A stretch of 64,000 bases of DNA, taken from contig OX638369.1 of the NCBI GenBank assembly GCA_951812925.1, positions 50,587,061 through 50,651,060 on the forward strand, written 5' to 3'. The stretch is from Calliopum simillimum (taxonomy: Eukaryota > Arthropoda > Insecta > Diptera > Lauxaniidae). This document shows positions 58,596 to 64,000 of this stretch, one piece after another. Every line of letters starts with the position of its first letter. Position 1 is the first letter of the stretch. The notes beneath the pieces are model-generated. The model saw only the letters and a program-made list of their open reading frames with translations. It was not told the DNA's origin and did not search any database. The translations under genes and the position numbers were made by a program.

Positions 58596-59445
58596 TAATT
58601 AATGCAGTATTGTTTCTCGCTTAATTCATTGCAATAGGCATCCATTTTCATTTTTATTTCTTCAATAGCAAACATTAAACTAGGTTTGAACTAAATTATT
58701 AGATCAGTTTTCATTTTCATGTGCTTTCTAATATTTTTACTTAGTTTAAAGCTTCTCGAAATGAAATAAATAAGTACATATGGGTTGACTACCGAAGAAG
58801 TAAAACGTCCGACATGAATAGTTTGCGACAGTCACTAATTAAGAATATTTTTAATTTTAAGGACCGGCCTTTAATTATTTCATCGCTTATTTTGTTTAGT
58901 CTAACTCAAGGGTGTCAACGTTTCAAAATCACTGTATCGGTAAATCGAATAGGAACTATTAGAAAATTTTATTTGTTGAAATATAAGACCGATTCCATTT
59001 TATTTGTCGCAATGCAAAGCTTTTGAAGATTGATTTAATTCCGGTTCCGAAGTAAACATGCCTGAAGAATATTTCTGATTTTTTGTAACTTGTTGAGATC
59101 GTTTTTTCGAACGAAAAAAAAGTGCTATTCATGCCAGACTGATGAGTTACAATTCTGCATTAACCTTTTTATTACAAATAAATTGTATAATTAATTTCTG
59201 CTACGGCATCCTTTATATACATTATGGGAGCTACTTAATATACAATGAAACTTTTGTGTTAAGTATACAAATCTCTAAGGAAAATATAAAAAATTGAAAA
59301 AATTATAAACAGACTATAAAATATTACAAAAATAGGCGAACGAACGAAAATAATTGCAGTTCAAAAAGTAAAAATTATTTGGTATATAGTATATATTCAG
59401 AAATTTAATTTCCTTCCTAAGGAATTGTATTGTTTTTTTGTTTTT
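58596..59445. other. Unassigned intronic DNA
   Basis: A 70-codon frame (58814-59026) has no recognised domain. Confidence 0.4.
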
Positions 59446-59468
59446 CTATTTCAAATGTTTTGCTTTAC

Positions 59469-59696
59469 CAAAGCTTTGATATGAACGATCCCTACGCCAT
59501 GGTAGTATTAATTCGGCCGCTGTTGGGCCAGTATCAGGTGTTAGCATCTCGGGACTGTAATCACCCAATGATGTTATTGTCGATGGCGTCGTTGCTGGTG
59601 CATAGGTTTTAACAATGCGTGCTTTGGAAGCATCAAAACCGGGTAAGTTTTGTATGTGCGCTATGAGTGAATTATTATTTTCACGATCCGAATTCG
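59469..59696 (-). CDS. Coding exon of the minus-strand gene (first visible exon)
   Basis: The minus-strand acceptor CTATTAAGCAG|CGAATTCG starts the exon at 59696 and the donor AGCTTTG|GTAAAG ends it at 59469. Two bases complete an earlier codon, 75 codons follow, and a final G carries into the next exon. The product reads NSDRENNNSLIAHIQNLPGF, then DASKARIVKTYAPATTPSTI and SLGDYSPEMLTPDTGPTAAE, ending LILPWRRDRSYQSF. The LPWRR block is echoed by LPWKR in the next exon. If the donor is not used, seven more codons (GKAKHLK) lead to TAG at 59446-59448, a possible short isoform. The identity as a Na+/H+ exchanger tail is a recollection of overall style only. Confidence 0.87.
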
Positions 59697-60778
59697 CTGC
59701 TTAATAGTGTTCGGTTTTATTTTAGCAACATTTTTTGAATTTGTCATAAAACGACAAAATTTTTTGGTTTTTTTTTTTTTTTTGTTATCGGGGAAACAAC
59801 AAGAATAAGGTATTCGATATATAAAGAAATGAAAGTAGAAGAATAGAATACAAGCAAAAAACTTTGCATTAGATTTTTCTGTTTTTTCAAATAATAATGG
59901 TATTAATTAAATTCTACAAAATAGAAATAATCAAACGAAAAAGATGAAAAAAAAAACTAACAAGCAAAAAAGAAAAAACAAAAGTTTATTTGGCAAAAAT
60001 CTATTAAAATTGTTTTAATTCCTATTTTATCTTTTTATGTTGCAAAATACTTATAATTTATTTATATATTATTATCATCAGATATTTCACTCGTAGTAAA
60101 TACTACTTTTTACAAAGAAAACACATTTACAAGTTGTTTACTGACAAATTTTTTTCTATGATTATAAGAAGGTAGGTACTTCCTTAAGGCGTAAGGAAAT
60201 TAAATACCTCTGTAAATTTATTTATTCTACATAATTCGAGTTTAGTGTCCTATACAGCTGATGGAACCGATAAAAAAAAAACTGCAGCTCTACGGCAAAT
60301 GATGGCGACTCTTGAAGGCGAGTGGTGCAACTTTTATACAAACAAAATGTTTGTACGAAATAAAAATCTAAGGTAAAATGTCGTGCCTAGAGTGAGGATT
60401 GTTGACCAATTTTTGTGCAAAAGAGTATTAAGCTCTACTTTTACTATTACTACCGCGTTATTTGATTCATTTGAAGATAAATGTTTTATATTCCAGTTGC
60501 TCCACAAAGTAAAAACGAAGCGTTTAAACTTAAATCTATGAATAGAAGGGAAGAACTTTGCGACAACACGTAAAGTGAAATAGCTTCGAGAAACTTGACA
60601 CAATGCTTTTGTGAAATTTTCAAATTGAGTATACCAAGTGTATGGTGTTTGAATTCCATATTATGTTATGAGTATGGAGAAAGTCCAAAGTGTCCAAAGT
60701 TTTACGTTATTAATGTCGACTATGAACCAAAGGCTATGCTTTTTTTAAAAACATATATGGGCGATTCTGCAAAAAACA
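59697..60778. other. Upstream intron (continues beyond recognised elements)
   Basis: AT-rich, no exon recognised. Frames at 60334-60603 and 60595-60816 have no known domain. Confidence 0.45.
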
Positions 60779-61031
60779 CTAGCAAGGGTATTACTTTTGG
60801 CGTGGCCAAACATTAAATACCCTACACTGCAGTATTTTGAAAATTTTGCTTCGCGCTCTTAACCGAATATACTTAGATTTTGCTCAGATCTTGCACTTAC
60901 TATTCTCAATGTCTGAGTAAAATTTTTTTCCAGATTCTGGTTTCTTATCATTCAAATGATGTAAATATAACACTCACTCGTGACACCTCGAGGTAAAATT
61001 GAGATAGCAATTTTCCCCATATAAAAAAAAA
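60779..61031 (-). mobile_element. Helitron-like 3' end fragment
   Basis: CTAG (60779-60782) after an A, then TTTTGGCGTGGCCAAA (an imperfect form of the terminal hairpin) and ATTAAATACCCTACACTGCA. About 200 bp of decayed core sequence follows before a second, better 3' end starts at 61032. Confidence 0.65.
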
Positions 61032-61307
61032 CTAGTAAGGGTGTAACCTTTGGCCTGGCCAAATATTAAATACCATACACTGCAGTATTTCGAAAATTTT
61101 GCTTATATGGGAGGTACCACGCCCTCTCGAGTTCACCCAGTTTTTGCTCAGAGCTTGCATTTATAGTTTTAAGTGTCTGAGTGAAATTTGGTAGGATTAT
61201 CTTAAAAAACCCTTTCAGTATAGTGTTTTGAAGCTTTTGCTTATATGGGAGGTGCCACGCTCTCTTGCCTGAGTTCATCTAGTTTTAGCTCAGGGCATGC
61301 AATTATA

Positions 61308-62567
61308 TTGGGTACACAACTTAAAAACCGGAATTTGACGGTGGATGTCCGTACTAAAAAATATCGTGAAAGCTCGAACTTTATATATATGTCATTTTGA
61401 AGGTACATTTGACAGCTGTCAAAATTAGTCAGCAAAACAATTTTATCTTGAATAACTTCGAAAATTCGAGAAAAAGACAGCATTTGCGGGAGGTTCTGTT
61501 GGGTCAATTTTTTGCAAAGAAAACTGCTGCGAAAAGTCATAATTTGCTTGTAGAAGTTTATGGCGACGATGCTTTAGGAAAAACACAGTGTTTTGAATGG
61601 TTTAAACGCTTCAAAAGAGCCGATTATGACATCAAAGACAAAGAACGCCCAGGACAGCCAAAAACGTATGAAGACGAAGAATTAGAGAAGCTACTCGATG
61701 AGGATTCGTGTCAAACACAAGACGAGCTTGCTAAATCGTTGGGAGTGACTCAGCAAGCCATTTCGAAACGTTTGAAAGCCGCCGGATACATTCAGAAGCA
61801 AGGTAATTGGGTCCCCTATGAGTTGAAGCCGAGAGACGTTGAACGGCGCTTCTGTATGTCTGAAATGCTGCTTGAACGCCATAAAAACAAATCATTTTTG
61901 CATCGGATTGTGACTGGGGATGAAAAATGGATCCATTATGACAATCCCAAGCGCAAAAAGTCATACGTGAAACCCGGCCAACCAGCCAAATCAACCTCGA
62001 AGCCAAATATCCATGGCGCCAAGGTTATGCTGTGTATTTGGTGGTATCAGAAGGGGCCGTTATATTATGAGTTGTTGAAATCGGGCCAGACAATCACAGG
62101 TGACCTGTACCGAACACAATTAATACGTTTGAAGCGTGCCATCATCGAAAAACGCCCGGAAAATGCGACCAGACACGAAGCAATAATTTTTCATCATGAC
62201 AACGCTCGGCCGCATGTTGCAAGACCCGTGAAAAACTATTTGGAAAATAGTGGATGGAATGTTTTGGCTCACCCGCCTTATAGTCCGCACCTTGCTCCGT
62301 CTGACTTTCATTTATTTCGCTCGATGCAAAACGCCCTCACCGGAATACGCTTCACATCAGAGCAAGGCATCCGAAATTGGATAGATTCATTTTTGGCCGC
62401 TAAACCGGCGCAATTTTTTTGAGATGGAATTCATAAATTGCCTGAAAGATGGGGAAATGTTGTAGCTTCCAATGGAAAATACTTTGAATAAAATATATTG
62501 TAACATTTTTCCACAATAAAGCATCAAATTTCGCTAAAAAATTCTGGTTTTTAAGTTGTACACCCAA
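61308..62567 (+). mobile_element. mariner element, complete ends, 1260 bp
   Basis: The inverted ends TTGGGTACACAACTTAAAAA and TTGGGTGTACAACTTAAAAA are about 29 bp long with three mismatches. TA duplications lie at 61306-61307 and 62568-62569. Length and organisation are normal for mariner. It carries one transposase gene, slightly damaged. Confidence 0.95.
61397..62491 (+). pseudogene. mariner transposase, near-intact, DD34D
   Basis: The product would cut and paste the element at TA sites. One frame runs to 62422 (341 codons counted from a TTG at 61397). Family alignment from memory suggests the true start lies near FENSRKRQHLREVLL at about 61450, where no ATG is present, so the start codon seems lost. 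The frame holds the paired helix-turn-helix regions (AAKSHNLLVEVYGDDALGKT; GVTQQAISKRLKAAGYIQKQ), WVPYEL, and a catalytic triad in TGDEKW, HHDNARPH and YSPHLAPSD. Exactly 34 residues lie between the second and third Asp. A TGA at 62420-62422 truncates it; the same frame continues DGIHKLPERWGNVVASNGKY to TAA at 62491. It resembles the mauritiana-type group. Probably inactive but young. Confidence 0.9.
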
Positions 62568-62576
62568 TAGTACTTA

Positions 62577-63876
62577 AGGACTGCGATCGATAAAATTGTC
62601 CGATACAAAATTCAAAAAATCCTTGGAACTAGTAGTCCGATTTTAAAAGTTAGACTCATTCTAGCACCACCATTTTATTAACATTTTTATAACGTATCTA
62701 GAATTTTAATAATGATGTTTTACAAATTTTTTTGTAACTTTTTTGGCACTCCTTCCATTAAGGATTTTATGGTATTATTTGATAACTTTCTAGCTGCTGA
62801 ACACAACTTTTCTCGAAAATTTGTAGCATTCTTGGCAACGTTTTTTGTTGCCTTTATCTCCTTTTTGACCAAAGCCCAGTATCTTTCAATTGGCCAGAGT
62901 TCTGGACAGTTTTGAGGATTTGCTTCACGAGGCACCAAAATCACATTATTTCTTGAGTACCCCTCCAAGGCCAATTTACTATAATGACAAGATGCTAGGC
63001 CTGGCCAAAAGAAAGTGGAAACTTCATGCTTTCGTAGGAAAGGCTTAAGATTTTTTTCCAAGCATTCCTTACTATAGAATTCGGAGTTTACTGTTTAAGT
63101 GGTTACAAAAGAATAGCTCTTTTTGCCACAACTGCAGATAGCTTGCCAAACCAAGAAATTACGAGGAAATTTTTACTGCTTTTTTGACTTAAGCTTTTCG
63201 TCCACATTCCCCCGCGAGTCTGCAGTGGAAAATTTTTGGCCTAGAAGCTGCGTAAAATCGGCTAAAACATACGTTTCGTCATCCATGATGCAGCATTCGA
63301 ATTTTTGGAAAAAAATTAATTTTTAATGTCATGGCGTGCTGTTTTGCTTTCGTGTTCTTCATAGCATTTCTGTCAGAAATTTTTTGTACCTTTAACGTCT
63401 TCAAACCAACCTCCTTTTTGGCCTTGCGAACTACAATCTCGGAACACTTTACCTTCTGTGCCAGTTTTCTGCATGAAATATTGGGGTTCTTCTTAAAAAT
63501 TGTGACGAAGTTCTTCTTTTTTGTTTTGGCCACGGAAGCCTTTTTCTTTCGCGGAACCTGGCTTTCGAATGACATCCAAGTCTTCCTTAAATTTATTCAG
63601 AACTCTTGATACCAATTTCACATTAACTTTTCTATTCCGAGCAATTCTATTAATAGTCCACCGCGGGTGGCTATCAAAAATTTTTATTATTGACTATCGA
63701 ACTTCTAGCTCGTTAGCCATTTTTAAGTAAATTTGACTGACTAGGGAAAAATTTTAAAAACATAGTTTCGGTACATTAATTTCAAATCCTACTGCGAAAA
63801 AAAAAATTTAAATTGAGTAATTTGAAAACAAGTTATTAGATGAAATGTATCGGATAATTTTATCGATCGCAGTCCT
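62577..63876 (-). mobile_element. Tc1/mariner-superfamily element of DD37E type, 1300 bp
   Basis: The inverted ends AGGACTGCGATCGATAAAAT are followed by TGTCCGATACA / TATCCGATACA, one mismatch over 31 bp. TA duplications lie at 62575-62576 and 63877-63878. It sits 9 bp from the mariner's right end, inside the same Helitron-like element. It carries a broken transposase on the minus strand. Confidence 0.92.
62720..63721 (-). pseudogene. Broken DD37E-type Tc1-like transposase
   Basis: Reading the minus strand from an ATG at 63721 (MANELEVR), a stop follows within nine codons. The N-terminal DNA-binding part (PNISCRKLAQKVKCSEIVVR) is in the frame at 63279-63575. A frameshift leads to the first catalytic block MDDETYVLADFTQLL near 63285, an in-frame TAA occurs near 63174, and the last part (62720-63061) has FFWPGLASCHYSK and CPELWPIERYWALVKKEIK. 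In relatives as I remember them the G after FWP is the second catalytic Asp. From that position to the Glu of PIERYW there are 37 residues, giving DD37E spacing. The element is therefore dead by a catalytic substitution, stops and frameshifts. Confidence 0.85.
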
Positions 63877-64000
63877 TAGTATTTGATTGAAATTTAGTTG
63901 GATTATCTCAAAAAACGCTTTCAGTATAGCGTTTTGAAGCTTTTGCTTTTTGTATGGGCAGTAGGCGTGTTCGTTGGCTGACTTCGCTAATTTTCAATTC

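Larger units (their letters stand above)
61032..64000 (-). mobile_element. Helitron-like (DINE-1 type) element split by two transposons, runs off the window
   Basis: It starts CTAGTAAGGGTGTAACC after an A, followed by the hairpin TTTGGCCTGGCCAAA and two core units to 61305. It then resumes after the mariner (61308-62567) and the Tc1-like element (62577-63876), continuing with GAAATTTAGTTGGATTATCT, GCTTTCAGTATAGCGTTTTG and TATGGGCAGTAGGCGTGT to the window edge. The order matches the uninterrupted copy at 4426-5233. Confidence 0.8.

Noticed and set aside
61691..62311. Minus-strand frames within the mariner
   Set aside because: They are shadows of the plus-strand transposase.

Overview
This window looks like nuclear DNA of a higher fly (Diptera, possibly a tephritid or similar; inference only). 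It is very AT-rich, split into short exons by giant introns, and packed with DNA transposons typical of flies: mariner, Tc1-like, hAT, piggyBac-like and DINE-1/Helitron-like elements. No prokaryotic gene organisation is present. Most short open frames are chance frames in AT-rich or palindromic DNA, and several begin with TTG or GTG.

Only one cellular gene is visible, on the minus strand. Four coding exons (59469-59696, 48253-48468, 42283-42640, 23402-23930) are joined by introns of about 11.0, 5.6 and 18.4 kb. All junctions have GT/AG sites and compatible phases. Together they encode about 440 residues of a hydrophilic C-terminal tail with arginine-serine phosphorylation-type motifs, an acidic stretch and Gly/Ala/Pro/Thr runs, ending at a stop at 23402. 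Upstream exons lie beyond the right edge. My best guess is the cytoplasmic tail of an insect NHE2/NHE3-type Na+/H+ exchanger, but no transporter domain is visible, so this is tentative.

From 1 to 23.4 kb (downstream of the gene) the sequence is a mosaic of inverted-repeat elements: a hAT MITE with 8-bp target duplications, long foldback elements, a full-length Helitron-like element (4.4-5.2 kb), a decayed hAT transposase carrying its own hAT MITE (7.2-8.3 kb), a LINE scar, tandem GC-box repeats and a second Helitron-like copy. From 23.9 to 42.3 kb (last intron) there are mariner and hAT transposase remnants, a 1.28-kb hAT element with perfect 8-bp duplications, a hAT MITE inside another dispersed repeat, and tRNA-like modules. 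From 42.6 to 48.3 kb there is a 1.66-kb nearly complete palindrome with perfect 8-bp duplications and three tiny TTAA-flanked hairpins at its centre. From 48.5 to 59.5 kb there are a piggyBac-like element, a deleted mariner, three consecutive 1.05-1.1-kb terminal-inverted-repeat elements each carrying tRNA-like sequence, and a nested element dense in the 15-mer CGGACATAATCCCCA in both orientations. From 60.8 kb to the end a Helitron-like element has been interrupted by a nearly intact mariner and by a DD37E-type Tc1-like element.

The elements do not form a pathway. They record repeated nested insertion into the introns and 3' flank of one gene. The least explained items are the motif-array element at 57.86-58.41 kb, the CCCA-ended elements with tRNA-like cassettes, and the small TTAA-flanked hairpins.
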